Both the position numbers and the translations under genes were made by a program. The notes beneath the pieces were generated by a model. The model did no database searches, had not been told where the DNA came from, and was given only the letters and a program-made list of their open reading frames with translations. A DNA stretch of 64,000 bases from Aromatoleum aromaticum EbN1. GTDB taxonomy: Bacteria; Pseudomonadota; Gammaproteobacteria; Burkholderiales; Rhodocyclaceae. This document shows positions 35,335-45,054 of the stretch, piece by piece. Every line of letters begins with the position of its first letter. The first letter of the stretch is position 1. Location: assembly GCF_000025965.1 (NCBI RefSeq), contig NC_006513.1, positions 2,046,001-2,110,000 of the forward strand. Reading direction: 5' to 3'.

Positions 35335-35679
35335 TCAGGTCCCGGCGCAGCCGCAGCCGCCGCCACCGCCACCACATCCGCCGGCGCTGCGCGGAGCCGG
35401 TTCGACCGGTGCCGGTTCCTGCGCGTTCAGCTGGACGGTGAAATCGATGACGATATTGCCCGGTTCGCGGGCGACGTAATTGATCTTGATCTGCGAGCCA
35501 TAACGCTGCTGGATCTGACCGAGCAGCGGCAGCGGGTCGTGGTCGTTCACGAAACGCATCGTTTCCCCTTCTTCGAGGGACTCGAGGGCGCCGAAGATGG
35601 CGGCGTGGCGAAAACGCTTGGCGACGCCGCGGGCGTCGAACGGGAATACGGAACGGTCGATGATCGGCAGTTCATTCAT
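35335..35679 (-). CDS. DUF2249 protein with Cys/Gly-rich C-terminal tail
   Basis: A 114-residue protein. The core (SVFPFDARGVAKRFRHAAIF, then ALESLEEGETMRFVNDHDPL and PLLGQIQQRYG) is the DUF2249 fold, related to SirA/TusA-type proteins and common beside denitrification and hemerythrin genes. The tail is rich in Gly and Cys (GGCGGGGGGCGC, about residues 101-112) and could bind metal or a thiol ligand. The start at 35679 gives the family start, as the frame before it is non-coding. An Fnr/Dnr-like box lies about 80 bases upstream. The function is unknown. Confidence 0.8.
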   Translation of the reverse strand: MNELPIIDRSVFPFDARGVAKRFRHAAIFGALESLEEGETMRFVNDHDPLPLLGQIQQRYGSQIKINYVAREPGNIVIDFTVQLNAQEPAPVEPAPRSAGGCGGGGGGCGCAGT

Positions 35680-35759
35680 GAAAGCATCCTCCGGGGTGGG
35701 GGTGGGTGCGGCAAGTGTCCGCTGGTTGGAAATGCTAGGGAGGCGCAAGCGCTGCCGCC

Positions 35760-35773
35760 TTGAGCAAGAACAA
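35760..35773 (-). promoter_or_regulatory. Fnr/Dnr-like box upstream of the DUF2249 gene
   Basis: On the minus strand the sequence is TTGTT-CTTG-CTCAA, 8 of 10 positions of the TTGAT-N4-ATCAA consensus with the correct spacing. It lies 80 bases before the DUF2249 start, a distance compatible with activation. The only Crp/Fnr regulator in the window is at 22458-23147. Confidence 0.5.
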
Positions 35774-35968
35774 GAATCGTCTGTCGTCGGTGCGTGGCGA
35801 AACCGTTGGGCAACATCGTTTTCGGTTGGTTTCTGCCCGGTCCATGAATGCCGGCCGCGGATTCGGCGCCTGAGGTGGCGGGCGCATGCGGACAGCGCGC
35901 TGCTCGCCGCGGTCAGCGCGGCGAGCGTTCGTCTCGTGCCAGTCGCCATGCAGCTCCCGGCCGTCCGT

Positions 35969-37030
35969 TCAGCCGGAATATTCGAAACGTACCCGCTTGA
36001 CGTTGCACAGCAGCTCGTAGGAAATCGTCTTCGCGGCCTGGGCGATGCGGTTCACCGGGATGTTCGCGCCCCACAGCTCGACGCGGCTGCCGAGGCCGGC
36101 GTCGGGGAGATCGGTGAGGTCGATCGTCAGCAGGTCCATCGATACGCGCCCGATCAGGCGCGTGCGCAGGCCATCCACGGCGACCGGAGTGCCGTTGGGC
36201 ACGCTGCGCGGATAGCCGTCGGCGTAGCCGAGTGCGACGAGGCCGGCGCGGGTCGCGCGCTCCGCGTGGAAGCGCGCGCCGTAGCCGAGCGGCGCGCCCG
36301 CCGGTATCTCGCGTACCGCGATCACCGCGCTCTCGAGCGTCATCACGGGGCGCAGGCCGTTCGGCTCGTCGGGCATCGGATCGGCGCCGTACAACAGGAT
36401 GCCGGGGCGTGCCCAGTCGCGGTGCGCCGCAGGCCAGCCGAGGATCGCGCCGGAGTTCGCGAGGCTGCGCGGACCGGGCAGCTCGCGCGTCGCGGTGTCG
36501 AATGCTGTCAGCTGCTCGGTCGTCGCGAGGACTTGCGGCTCGTCGGCGCGCGCGAAGTGCGTCATCAGCGTGATGCCGCCGACCTTGCCGCTGTCCTTGA
36601 GGCGCTGCCAGGCCGGGCGCAGCTCGTGCGACAGGAAGCCGGCGCGGTTCATGCCGCTGTTCATCTTGAGCCAGACTTCGAGCGGCAGCGCCGGCCGTGC
36701 GTGGTCGATGATGCGCAGCTGCTCGGCATGATGGACGACGATCCAGAGGTCGTGGCGGACCACTTCATCGAGCTCGGCGGGAGCGAACACGCCTTCGAGC
36801 AGCAGGATCGGCTGATCGATGCCGGCGGCGCGCAGTTCGAGCGCCTCTTCGAGGAACCCGACTGCGAAACCGTCGGCGTCAGCGGCGAGCGCCCGTGCGC
36901 ACTGCGCTGCGCCATGGCCGTACGCATTCGCCTTGACGACGGCCAGCGCGCGGCCCCCGTGCCGGCTGCGGGCGAGATGGTAGTTATGACGCAGGGCGTC
37001 GAGATCGATCAGCGCGCGGGCGGGTCTCAT
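35969..37030 (-). CDS. alr: Alanine racemase
   Basis: A pyridoxal-phosphate enzyme that makes D-alanine for peptidoglycan. The PLP lysine is Lys33 in ALAVVKANAYGHGA and the second catalytic residue is the Tyr in PLGYGARFHAERATRAG. At 353 residues it is the normal length. No regulator or dad genes adjoin it, so it is likely the constitutive biosynthetic type. It is divergent from the sulfatase-like gene across about 230 bases that hold nothing else recognisable. Confidence 0.93.
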   Translation of the reverse strand: MRPARALIDLDALRHNYHLARSRHGGRALAVVKANAYGHGAAQCARALAADADGFAVGFLEEALELRAAGIDQPILLLEGVFAPAELDEVVRHDLWIVVHHAEQLRIIDHARPALPLEVWLKMNSGMNRAGFLSHELRPAWQRLKDSGKVGGITLMTHFARADEPQVLATTEQLTAFDTATRELPGPRSLANSGAILGWPAAHRDWARPGILLYGADPMPDEPNGLRPVMTLESAVIAVREIPAGAPLGYGARFHAERATRAGLVALGYADGYPRSVPNGTPVAVDGLRTRLIGRVSMDLLTIDLTDLPDAGLGSRVELWGANIPVNRIAQAAKTISYELLCNVKRVRFEYSG

Positions 37031-37259
37031 GCAGTGAAGGCGCGGAGCCTGGTAGGCGACAAGGCGCTACTTTGCCACAGCAGTGCCGCGTTCGGCGCTG
37101 CGCTGCGGAGTGACAGGCGCGAGCCTCTCGTCATGCCGATGGCGGCCTCCCGGCCGGCACTTCGGCCGTCGGTTCCGTGGTCGCTGCAACATTACGGTAA
37201 TATTGCGCACCTTCCGGACCCTGCCTGCGCCCGGAAGCCGGCCTCCGGAGGGCCTGGTC

Positions 37260-38870
37260 ATGCGTCTGCACCCACTCTTGAAGCCCCTCGCCTACCTTGC
37301 AGGCTGCCTCCTCTACGCTGTCCCCGGCTGGCTGACCGACGAGTTCGGGTCGGTCAGCATCGACCAGGTTCTCTATCATCTGAATCTCGGCACCGAAGGC
37401 CTGCTCTCGAGCGACCCGGAACTGCTCGTGCGCTTCCTGTGGCGCGGGGTTGCGCTGCCGGTCGCCCTCGCGCTCGTGCTGTGGACCCTCGACACGTACG
37501 TCCGTTACCTCCGCGCCCATCCCGAAGCCGTGCCGATGCGAGTGATCGGCCCGGTGATTCGCACGGCGCGCAGAGGCGGCGCGCGCGCCGGCGAGCTGTT
37601 GAAGAGGACCTTCCGGCGCGCGCTGCCGCATGCCCTGCCGCTGGTCGTGTTCGGCGCGGGGACGGCGTTCTTCATCGACAGCTTCTCGCTCGCGAGCTAC
37701 GTTCGCACTTATTTCGGCGAGGATTATTTTTCCGGATCCTATGTCGACCCGCGCCACGTCACGCTGCGCAAGGAGAAGCCGAAAAGCCTGGTTCTGATCT
37801 ACGTCGAAAGCCTCGAGAACACCTACTCGGATCCGGCGCTGTTCGGGCGCGACCTGCTCGAGCGCCTCAATGCCTACAAGTCGCGGGCGATCACGTTCGA
37901 CGACTATCGCCAGATGCCCGGCGCCCATTTCACGATCGCGGGAATCGTCGCGACGCAGTGCGGGTTGCCGCTGAAGTCGGTGGCGCTGTTCGGCGGCAAC
38001 ACGCAGGGCGAGCAGATCGACCGCTTTCTGCCGCGGGCGCACTGCCTCGGCGACATCCTCGCCGGAGTGGGTTACACGAATGTGTTCCTGAACGGCTCGA
38101 GCCTCGTGTTCGGCGGGGTCGGCAACTTCTTCCGCGATCACCATTACGCGAAAGTGCTGGGCCGCGAAGAGTGGGTCGGCCTCGGCGAAAAACCCGAGAC
38201 GATGAGCGGCTGGGGGCTGCACGACGACGACCTGTTTCGCCGCGCGCGCGAGGAACTGGGCATGCTGATGAAAGCGAAACGCCCGTTCAACCTGACGGTG
38301 CTGACGATCGACACCCATCACCCCTACGGGCATCTGTCGTCGCGCTGCGCGCGCGAAGGGCGGAGCGATTTCGACGGCATCGTCGAATGCACGGCCGGCC
38401 AGGTCGCCGACTTCATCGAGCATATCGCCGCGAAAGGTTGGATGGATCGTGTCGCGATCGTCGTGCAGGGTGACCACCTCGCTATGGGCAACACGTCGTA
38501 CGACAAGCTGGTCCGCAACCCGCACCGCACGATCTTCAACCTGCTGATCGGCGGCGACCGGAAGCTCGTGAAGAATACCGACCAGGTCACGCATTTCGAC
38601 ATGCTGCCGACGATGCTCGACTTCGTCGGGCTGCGCGTCGAAGGGCAGCGCGCCGGGCTTGGCTACTCGGCGCTCGGTCCGGTCACCGTGCCCCGCCCGG
38701 CTGACCGCCTCGTGCGCATGGAAGAGCAGCTGATGAACTACAGCGCGGCCTACCGCGAACTGTGGGAACTCCCTCGGGTGCCCGACGGCGATCCGGTGCG
38801 GCTTGTCGCACCCGACCATTCGCCGGCATCGCCGCTGGCCGACCCGCGCCAGCTTGTGCGCGTCAACTGA
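37260..38870 (+). CDS. LTA synthase family membrane sulfatase-like protein
   Basis: A 536-residue protein with N-terminal hydrophobic segments (LAYLAGCLLYAVPGWL and others up to about residue 155) and a large periplasmic alkaline-phosphatase-like domain. Metal and nucleophile regions are YVESLENTYSDP, the FTIAGIVATQCGLPL stretch with the likely Thr nucleophile, IDTHHPYGH and VVQGDHLAMG. This layout fits phosphoglycerol or phosphoethanolamine transferases of the LTA synthase/MdoB/OpgB type. Transfer to periplasmic glucans is plausible but not shown. The ATG has GGAGGG upstream. Confidence 0.82.
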   Translation: MRLHPLLKPLAYLAGCLLYAVPGWLTDEFGSVSIDQVLYHLNLGTEGLLSSDPELLVRFLWRGVALPVALALVLWTLDTYVRYLRAHPEAVPMRVIGPVIRTARRGGARAGELLKRTFRRALPHALPLVVFGAGTAFFIDSFSLASYVRTYFGEDYFSGSYVDPRHVTLRKEKPKSLVLIYVESLENTYSDPALFGRDLLERLNAYKSRAITFDDYRQMPGAHFTIAGIVATQCGLPLKSVALFGGNTQGEQIDRFLPRAHCLGDILAGVGYTNVFLNGSSLVFGGVGNFFRDHHYAKVLGREEWVGLGEKPETMSGWGLHDDDLFRRAREELGMLMKAKRPFNLTVLTIDTHHPYGHLSSRCAREGRSDFDGIVECTAGQVADFIEHIAAKGWMDRVAIVVQGDHLAMGNTSYDKLVRNPHRTIFNLLIGGDRKLVKNTDQVTHFDMLPTMLDFVGLRVEGQRAGLGYSALGPVTVPRPADRLVRMEEQLMNYSAAYRELWELPRVPDGDPVRLVAPDHSPASPLADPRQLVRVN

Positions 38871-39060
38871 TTGCCGGGCAGGGGCAATGCCGGGCAGCGC
38901 GTGTCGCGCCACGCTCGCCTCCCGTCTCGAATCGAAAACCGGTTGATACGCATATAAAAGCAAGTTTTTGAGATGCGTAAGCCGGGCGTAAGTCTCCGGG
39001 ACTACTTTTCGTCTGTCCGGATGAAAATCCGGCCTGACTACCGTACGAGTGGAGGGAGAC

Positions 39061-39369
39061 ATGCAAAACGACATGGTGGCAAGAGTCATTGCCAATCCGA
39101 AGTACCAGCGCCTGGTGAAAACGCGCACGTCATACGGCTGGCTGCTGACGGCGATCATGATGGTCGTCTACTACGGCTACATCGCGGTCATCGCGTTCGA
39201 CAAGGAGCTGTTCGCGCAGCGGCTCGGCGACGGCGTCATGACGGTCGGCATTCCCGTGGGGTTCGGCGTGATCGTGTTCACGATCATCATCACCGGCATC
39301 TACGTGCGCCGCGCGAACTCCGAGTTCGACAGGCTGACCCAGGAAATCATCGAGGAGAGCGCCAAATGA
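39061..39369 (+). CDS. yjcH: DUF485 membrane protein (YjcH)
   Basis: A 102-residue protein with two membrane helices ([20 protein letters not shown] and [20 protein letters not shown]) and charged ends. DUF485 genes nearly always precede actP, as here, with a four-base overlap; the protein is thought to be part of or assist the acetate permease. Its ATG at 39061 has GGAGGGAGA before it. Confidence 0.93.
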   Translation: MQNDMVARVIANPKYQRLVKTRTSYGWLLTAIMMVVYYGYIAVIAFDKELFAQRLGDGVMTVGIPVGFGVIVFTIIITGIYVRRANSEFDRLTQEIIEESAK

Positions 39370-41084
39370 GCGGCCGTTTCACGCATATCGGTGCGGGGCT
39401 CGTCCTCGCGCTGCTGTCTGCCGTCGCACTCGCCGCAGGTGGCGATCTCGGCCAGGCAGAGAAGCAGCCCACCAACTGGACCGCGATCGCGATGTTCGGC
39501 GGTTTCGTCGTCTTCACGCTGTTCATCACCAAGTGGGCGGCGGCGAAGACCAAGTCGGCGGCAGACTTCTACACTGCGGGCGGCGGCATCACCGGCTTCC
39601 AGAACGGGCTGGCGATCGCCGGCGACTACATGTCGGCGGCGTCGTTCCTGGGGATCTCCGCGGCGGTCATGGCGAACGGTTATGACGGACTGATCTACTC
39701 GATCGGCTTCCTCGTCGGCTGGCCGGTGATCACTTTCCTGATGGCTGAACGCCTGCGCAACCTCGGCAAGTTCACGTTCGCCGACGTCGCCGCGTACCGC
39801 TTCAAGCAGACGCCGATCCGCGCGTTCGCCGCGTCGGGCACGCTCGTCGTCGTCGCGTTCTACCTGATCGCGCAGATGGTCGGCGCCGGCCAGCTGATCA
39901 AGCTGTTGTTCGGCCTCGAGTACTGGATGGCCGTCGTCATCGTCGGTGCGCTGATGATGGTCTACGTGCTGTTCGGCGGCATGACCGCGACGACGTGGGT
40001 GCAGATCATCAAGGCCTGCCTGCTGCTCGCCGGTGCGTCGTTCATGGCGTTCATGGTGCTGTGGGCGTACGGCTTCTCGCCGGAGGCGCTGTTCGCCGCG
40101 TCGGTGCAGGTCAAGGCGCAGATCGCGGAAGCCGGCGGCAGGTCGCCGGAGGAGGCCGGGATCATCGGACAGGCGATCATGGGGCCGGGCTCGTTCATCA
40201 AGGACCCGATCTCGGCGATCTCGTTCGGCATGGCGCTGATGTTCGGCACCGCCGGCCTGCCGCACATCCTGATGCGCTTCTTCACCGTGCCGGACGCCAA
40301 GGAGGCGCGCAAGTCGGTGTTCTGGGCGACGACCTGGATCGGCTACTTCTACGTGCTGACGTTCATCATCGGCTTCGGCGCGATCGTGCTGGTGTCGACG
40401 AACCCCAGCTTCCTCGACGCGAACGGCGTGCTGATCGGCGGCGGCAACATGGCGGCTATCCACCTCGCCAATGCGGTCGGCGGCAACGTCTTCCTCGGCT
40501 TCATCTCGGCGGTCGCGTTCGCGACGATCCTCGCAGTGGTCGCCGGCCTGACGCTGTCGGGCGCCTCGGCGGTGTCGCACGACCTGTACGCGACGGTGTT
40601 CAAGAAAGGCAACGCGGACTCGGCCTCCGAGCTGCGCGTGTCGCGGATGACGACCGTCGTGCTCGGCATCATCGCCGTCGTGCTCGGCATCGCGTTCGAG
40701 AAGCAGAACATCGCGTTCATGGTGTCGCTGGCGTTCGCGATCGCCGCGTCGGCCAACTTCCCGGTGCTGTTCATGTCGGTGCTGTGGAAGGACTGCACGA
40801 CGCGCGGCGCGACGATCGGCGGCTTCCTTGGCCTGATCACCGCGGTCGGCCTGACGGTCGTGTCGCCGTCGGTGTGGGAAGCGACGCTCGGCAATCCGAA
40901 GGGCTCGGCGCTGTTCCCCTACACGTCGCCGGCGCTGTTCTCGATGGCCGCAGGCTTCATCGGCATCTGGCTGTTCTCGATACTCGACAACAGTGCGCGT
41001 GCGAAGGAAGACCGCGCAGGTTACCTCGCGCAGAAAGTGCGCTCCGAGACGGGTATCGGCGCTGCCGGCGCCTCGGGCCACTGA
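39366..41084 (+). CDS. actP: Cation/acetate symporter ActP
   Basis: A sodium:solute symporter of 572 residues that imports acetate and other short carboxylates. It has a signal peptide ([16 protein letters not shown]) and about 13 helices; SSS-family motifs include [20 protein letters not shown] and [14 protein letters not shown]. The ATG overlaps yjcH. It ends with a soluble tail. No acs gene is adjacent. A strong terminator follows. Confidence 0.93.
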   Translation: MSGRFTHIGAGLVLALLSAVALAAGGDLGQAEKQPTNWTAIAMFGGFVVFTLFITKWAAAKTKSAADFYTAGGGITGFQNGLAIAGDYMSAASFLGISAAVMANGYDGLIYSIGFLVGWPVITFLMAERLRNLGKFTFADVAAYRFKQTPIRAFAASGTLVVVAFYLIAQMVGAGQLIKLLFGLEYWMAVVIVGALMMVYVLFGGMTATTWVQIIKACLLLAGASFMAFMVLWAYGFSPEALFAASVQVKAQIAEAGGRSPEEAGIIGQAIMGPGSFIKDPISAISFGMALMFGTAGLPHILMRFFTVPDAKEARKSVFWATTWIGYFYVLTFIIGFGAIVLVSTNPSFLDANGVLIGGGNMAAIHLANAVGGNVFLGFISAVAFATILAVVAGLTLSGASAVSHDLYATVFKKGNADSASELRVSRMTTVVLGIIAVVLGIAFEKQNIAFMVSLAFAIAASANFPVLFMSVLWKDCTTRGATIGGFLGLITAVGLTVVSPSVWEATLGNPKGSALFPYTSPALFSMAAGFIGIWLFSILDNSARAKEDRAGYLAQKVRSETGIGAAGASGH

Positions 41085-41132
41085 GCCTGGTCCCACGCCG
41101 CCGCCTGTCACCATGACGGGCGGCGGTGAACG

Positions 41133-41176
41133 GCAAAACGGCGACGACCTTCCAGGCGTCGCCGTTTTGCTTTTGC
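41133..41176. terminator. Intrinsic terminator after actP
   Basis: A 13-bp perfect stem (GCAAAACGGCGAC / GTCGCCGTTTTGC) with a 12-base loop is followed by TTTTGC. It separates actP from the convergent cupin gene and is symmetric enough to work both ways. Confidence 0.8.
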
Positions 41177-41199
41177 ATTCCGCCTGCCGCAGCGCCTTT

Positions 41200-41535
41200 T
41201 CAGGCGTTCCCGCGTTCGCCCGCCGCATGCACGGCGAGCCACAGCGCGTCAGGCCCGGTCGAGGCAACGCGGTGACGGCAATGTGCTCGAATCGTCACCC
41301 AGTCGCCGGCGCGCATCACGCACTGCCGGCCATCGGCGAACTCGAGCACCGCTTCCCCCCGCACAAGCATCACCCACTCGTCGCCGGGCTGGTCGTACCA
41401 GAAGCTTTCCGCGCTCGCCGCTGCATTCGACGCGATGCGCTCGATGCGTACCTGCGCATTGGCGAACAGCGGGTCGAAAATCTCCGTGCCGCCTGCGGGC
41501 GGCGGCAGGTCGAACAGGTTGCCGTGGTCGGGCAT
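41200..41535 (-). CDS. Cupin-domain protein
   Basis: A 111-residue single cupin barrel. The metal-binding motifs are readable as GDEWVMLVRGEAVLEFADG and AGDWVTIRAHCRHRV. Such small cupins are often auxiliary enzymes or sensors. It is 6 bases downstream of paaY on the same strand, so it probably belongs to the same transcript as paaN-paaY. The substrate is unknown. Confidence 0.82.
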   Translation of the reverse strand: MPDHGNLFDLPPPAGGTEIFDPLFANAQVRIERIASNAAASAESFWYDQPGDEWVMLVRGEAVLEFADGRQCVMRAGDWVTIRAHCRHRVASTGPDALWLAVHAAGERGNA

Positions 41536-41541
41536 GATCCG

Positions 41542-42150
41542 TCACTTGCCCCGCTTCAGGTCGACGAGCGGCACGATGCCCGGCGGCAGGTCGAATTTCG
41601 GGCGGTTCGCTTCAGGCTCGGCCAGCGGCACGCATAATTTCAGCGTCGCGAGGCTGCGCACGGTGAGTTCGTGATAGCAGCGCGTGCCGTCGACTTTCCA
41701 GTCCATTTCCTGCGCAGTGAGTTCGCGGACCACTTTGGCCGGGATGCCCGCAGCGAGCATGCGCGGCGGGACGAGCATGTCGGCCTTGACGAAGGCGCAG
41801 GCGGCGACGACTGCGGAGTCGCCGACGACTGCGTTGTCCATGACGACCGCGTTCATGCCGACGAGCGCATTGCGGCCGATGCGGCAGCCGTGCAGCACCG
41901 CGGCGTGGCCGATGTGGCCGTCCTCCTCGACGATTGTGTCGAGGTTCGGAAAACCGTGCATCACGCAGTTGTCCTGCAGGTTCGACCCCTGTTCGAGGAT
42001 GATCCGGCCGAAGTCGCCGCGCAGGCTCGCGAGCGGCGCGACGTAGCAGCGTGCGCCGACGATGACGTCGCCGATCAGCACCGCGTCGGGGTGGACGAAG
42101 GCGCTCGGATGGACGACCGGACGCAGGCCGTCGATTTCGTAGCAGGGCAT
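41542..42150 (-). CDS. paaY: PaaY-type hexapeptide-repeat (gamma-carbonic anhydrase fold) thioesterase
   Basis: A 202-residue left-handed beta-helix protein. Hexapeptide repeats run from [20 protein letters not shown] to [18 protein letters not shown], with a metal-binding His ([24 protein letters not shown]). PaaY hydrolyses dead-end CoA thioesters made when the ring-opening step of phenylacetate breakdown fails. The gene lies between paaN and a cupin gene on the same strand, which supports the Paa role over plain CaiE or carbonic anhydrase. The start at 42150 has GGGAG 10 bases upstream. Confidence 0.85.
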   Translation of the reverse strand: MPCYEIDGLRPVVHPSAFVHPDAVLIGDVIVGARCYVAPLASLRGDFGRIILEQGSNLQDNCVMHGFPNLDTIVEEDGHIGHAAVLHGCRIGRNALVGMNAVVMDNAVVGDSAVVAACAFVKADMLVPPRMLAAGIPAKVVRELTAQEMDWKVDGTRCYHELTVRSLATLKLCVPLAEPEANRPKFDLPPGIVPLVDLKRGK

Positions 42151-42289
42151 CGTTTGAATCTCCCGGATTCGAAAAGGGGACAAGAGCGCCGGAGGACGGG
42201 CGCCGGAGCGCGGTGTGCGGCGGCGCACGGCCGGGGGTGATGCAAACGGGGCGCCGCAGCGCCCCGTTTGCACGGCGAGAGGCGTTACC

Positions 42290-43954
42290 TCATTCGACGT
42301 GATAGCGCCGCTGCACGACGCGGAAGCGGTTCGCGACGAAGGCGCTGTCGGCGTAGCTCGCATTGGCTGCGGGGTTCATGCCGACTCCATGATAGTCGGA
42401 GAACGCTGCCGACTGATTGACGAACACGGCGCCGGTCAGGTTGATCGACAGCGCTGCCCCGGCATGCATCGTCGCCGCAGTCATCGCGTCGAGCACCTGC
42501 GGCTTCGTCGAATACACACCGACCGTCAGCGCGCCGTGCTCGCGCACGATGCGCTCGGATAGCGCCACTGCGGCGTCGGCATCGGCGACGCGGACGACGA
42601 ACGAGACCGGGCCGAAACGCTCGACCATGTAGCTTTTCTCGTCGCTCGCGTCGCAGGTCAGCAGCACCGGCGTGCGCACTTCCGCGTTCGGGAACTCGGG
42701 GTGCTCGAGCTTGCGCGATGCCAGCACCACTTTGCCGTACTCGCCGGCTTCGTCGATGCGGCGCAGCGTGTCCGCGGACTGGATCGCCCCGAGCACTGCG
42801 GTCGCGACAGCCGGGTCCGCGAGCGTCTTGTCGATCGCGGCGGCGAGGTCGGAGGCGAACTCGTCGAAGCTCTTGTGTCCCTGGTCGGTGTCGATGCCGC
42901 CAGCCGGCACGAGGATCGCCTGCGTCGTCGTGCACATCTGGCCGGAATACAGGCACAGCGTGAACGCGAGGTTGCGCAGCATCGCTTTGTACGCATCGGT
43001 CGACTCGACGACGACGTTATTGACGCCGGCAAGCTCGGCGTACACCTGCGCCTGCCGCGCGTTGTCGATCAGCCACTCGCCGAACAGGTTGCCGCCGGTG
43101 AAGTCGATCGACTTGACTGCCGGGTGGGTCGCAAGCGCCTGCGTGTCCTCGCGCTTCGTGACGACCGCGAGGCTGACGAGGTTCGGGTCGAGGCCCTGCT
43201 CGGCGAGCACTTCGCGGGCGATTCGCACGGTGATCGCCGCCGGAAGGATCGCGTGCTCGTGCGGCTTGACGATCACCGGGTTACCGGTCGCCAGCGCGGC
43301 AAAGAAGCCCGGGTAAGTGTTCCAGGTCGGGAACGTGCCGCAGCCGATCACCAGCGCGACGCCCCGGCCGACGATCTCGAAGTGCTTTTTCATCCGCAGC
43401 GGCGGATTCTTGCCCTGCGGTTTTTCCCATACCGTTTCAGCGGGGATGCGGCTCATCTCGTCCCACGCGTAGGCGACCGCTTCGAGGCCGCGATCCTGCG
43501 CATGCGGGCCGCCGGCCTGGAAAGCCATCATCCAGCCCTGGCCGCTGGTCAGCATCACTGCGTGCGCGATCTCGAAGCTGCGCTTGTTCAGCCGCTCGAG
43601 GATCTCGAGGCAGACGCCGACGCGTCCTTCCGCGCCGAGCCGCTGCCAGCCGTCCTGCGCAGCCTGCGCCGCCTCGACGAGCGCCGACGGCGAGCACACC
43701 GGATAGCGCACGCCGAGCTCAGTGCCGTAAGGCGAGCGTTCCGGAGCGAGCCGGCCGGTTTCGCCCGCCTGGTCGAGAGGGAAATCCTGGCCGAAGCAGG
43801 CTTCGACTGCGCGCTTGCCGTCTTCATTGGCCGTTTCGCCATAAACCTTCGGGCTCGGCATTTCGGGATACGGCGTCCAGAAGCCGCGCGTGCGGATCGC
43901 CTGGACGGCGGCGTCGAGTGTGGCGCGGTGTTTTTCGAACAGCGGATGGGTCAT
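42290..43954 (-). CDS. paaN: Phenylacetate degradation aldehyde dehydrogenase PaaN
   Basis: A 554-residue protein of the aldehyde dehydrogenase superfamily, the PaaN group. The cofactor region is [20 protein letters not shown], with [10 protein letters not shown] for NADP; the Glu is in [13 protein letters not shown] and the Cys in [14 protein letters not shown]. It would oxidise the reactive semialdehyde CoA after ring cleavage. It has no MaoC hydratase domain, so hydrolytic ring opening (PaaZ-ECH) must be done by another protein. The start at 43954 has a strong GAGGAGAG. It is divergent from paaG. Confidence 0.88.
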   Translation of the reverse strand: MTHPLFEKHRATLDAAVQAIRTRGFWTPYPEMPSPKVYGETANEDGKRAVEACFGQDFPLDQAGETGRLAPERSPYGTELGVRYPVCSPSALVEAAQAAQDGWQRLGAEGRVGVCLEILERLNKRSFEIAHAVMLTSGQGWMMAFQAGGPHAQDRGLEAVAYAWDEMSRIPAETVWEKPQGKNPPLRMKKHFEIVGRGVALVIGCGTFPTWNTYPGFFAALATGNPVIVKPHEHAILPAAITVRIAREVLAEQGLDPNLVSLAVVTKREDTQALATHPAVKSIDFTGGNLFGEWLIDNARQAQVYAELAGVNNVVVESTDAYKAMLRNLAFTLCLYSGQMCTTTQAILVPAGGIDTDQGHKSFDEFASDLAAAIDKTLADPAVATAVLGAIQSADTLRRIDEAGEYGKVVLASRKLEHPEFPNAEVRTPVLLTCDASDEKSYMVERFGPVSFVVRVADADAAVALSERIVREHGALTVGVYSTKPQVLDAMTAATMHAGAALSINLTGAVFVNQSAAFSDYHGVGMNPAANASYADSAFVANRFRVVQRRYHVE

Positions 43955-44061
43955 GGAACTCTCCTCTCGTCGGGATGGAATGCCGTCGCGCAGGGCTCTG
44001 CGTTCTGTGGTGCGCCGATGTTGCAGCGCGGCAAACTTGTCAAGCAAAAAACAGTTGTCTT

Positions 44062-44075
44062 TTGATCTGGGTCAA
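44062..44075. promoter_or_regulatory. Fnr-type box in the paaN-paaG divergent promoter region
   Basis: TTGAT-CTGG-GTCAA matches the Fnr/Anr/Dnr consensus TTGAT-N4-ATCAA at 9 of 10 positions. It lies 12 bases from the inverted repeat assigned to PaaR, so oxygen or NO status could act on the aerobic phenylacetate genes. Confidence 0.6.
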
Positions 44076-44087
44076 GATTACTATTGA

Positions 44088-44103
44088 TTGACCGGTCGGT
44101 CAA
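44088..44103. promoter_or_regulatory. Probable PaaR operator
   Basis: TTGACCG-GT-CGGTCAA is a perfect 7-2-7 inverted repeat, typical of TetR-family operators. It lies 95 bases before paaG and 134 bases before paaN. No second copy was seen upstream of paaK, paaA or paaR. The assignment to PaaR rests on the neighbouring tetR-type gene at 52341. Confidence 0.6.
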
Positions 44104-44197
44104 ACAACGCCAGCACCCCAATTCGACACTGGCAGGACGCGACCAGGACGCCAACAGAGTGCCACGCCGCACTCGGGCAAACAATCAGGAGACCTGA

Positions 44198-45016
44198 ATG
44201 AGCAACGAGCTTGACATGCAGGGAGAAACGATCCGCATGGAAGTCGTCGGCGGGGTCGCGACGCTGACGCTGAACCGGCCTGACCGGCTCAACAGCTTCA
44301 CGAACCGTATGCACGAAGAAGTACGCGAAGCGCTGGCCGCGGTGAAGGCCGGGCGCGACAGGGGCATCGTCCGCGTCCTCGTGATCACCGGCGCCGGGCG
44401 CGGCTTCTGCGCCGGGCAGGATCTCTCCGACCGCGCCGTCGCCCCGGGTGAAGCGCCGGTCGACCTCGGCGCATCCGTCGAGAAGAACTACAAGCCGCTG
44501 GCGATGGCGCTGCGCAACCTCGACCTGCCGGTCATCGCCGCGGTCAATGGCGTCGCGGCCGGCGCCGGGGCGAGCATCGCGCTGGCGTGCGATCTCGTGT
44601 TCGCTGCGCGTTCGGCGAGCTTCATCCAGTCGTTCAGCAAGCTCGGCGTCGTTCCCGACACCGGCGGCAGCTGGATCCTGCCGCGCCTCGTCGGTCCGGC
44701 GCGCGCGCTCGGCCTCGCGCTGCTCGGCGAGAAGCTCGGCGCCGAACAGGCTGAACAGTGGGGCCTGATCTGGAAATGCGTCGATGACGACGCGTTGATG
44801 CCGACCGTGCAGCAGGTCGCGGCGAGCCTCGCGCAGGGACCGACTTTCGGCTACGCGCAGACCAAGAAGGCGATCTGGGCGAGTTCGACGAACGACTTCG
44901 AAACCCAGCTCGACCTCGAGCGCAACATGATGACGGTGTGCGGCCAGTCGAACGACTACCGCGAAGGGGTGGCCGCGTTCATCGAAAAGCGCGCGCCGAG
45001 CTTCAAAGGGGACTAG
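44198..45016 (+). CDS. paaG: 2-(1,2-epoxy-1,2-dihydrophenyl)acetyl-CoA isomerase PaaG
   Basis: A crotonase-family enzyme of 272 residues that turns the ring epoxide into the seven-membered oxepin-CoA. The oxyanion-hole motifs are GAGRGFCAGQDLSDR and NGVAAGAGASIALACD, and the acidic active-site region is FSKLGVVPDTGGSWILPRL, in which the Asp is characteristic of isomerases. It starts the plus-strand paa operon; paaH follows 38 bases later. Confidence 0.93.
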   Translation: MSNELDMQGETIRMEVVGGVATLTLNRPDRLNSFTNRMHEEVREALAAVKAGRDRGIVRVLVITGAGRGFCAGQDLSDRAVAPGEAPVDLGASVEKNYKPLAMALRNLDLPVIAAVNGVAAGAGASIALACDLVFAARSASFIQSFSKLGVVPDTGGSWILPRLVGPARALGLALLGEKLGAEQAEQWGLIWKCVDDDALMPTVQQVAASLAQGPTFGYAQTKKAIWASSTNDFETQLDLERNMMTVCGQSNDYREGVAAFIEKRAPSFKGD

Positions 45017-45054
45017 GACATGAAACTCTCGTCATTCGCCGCAAAGGACGTCAA

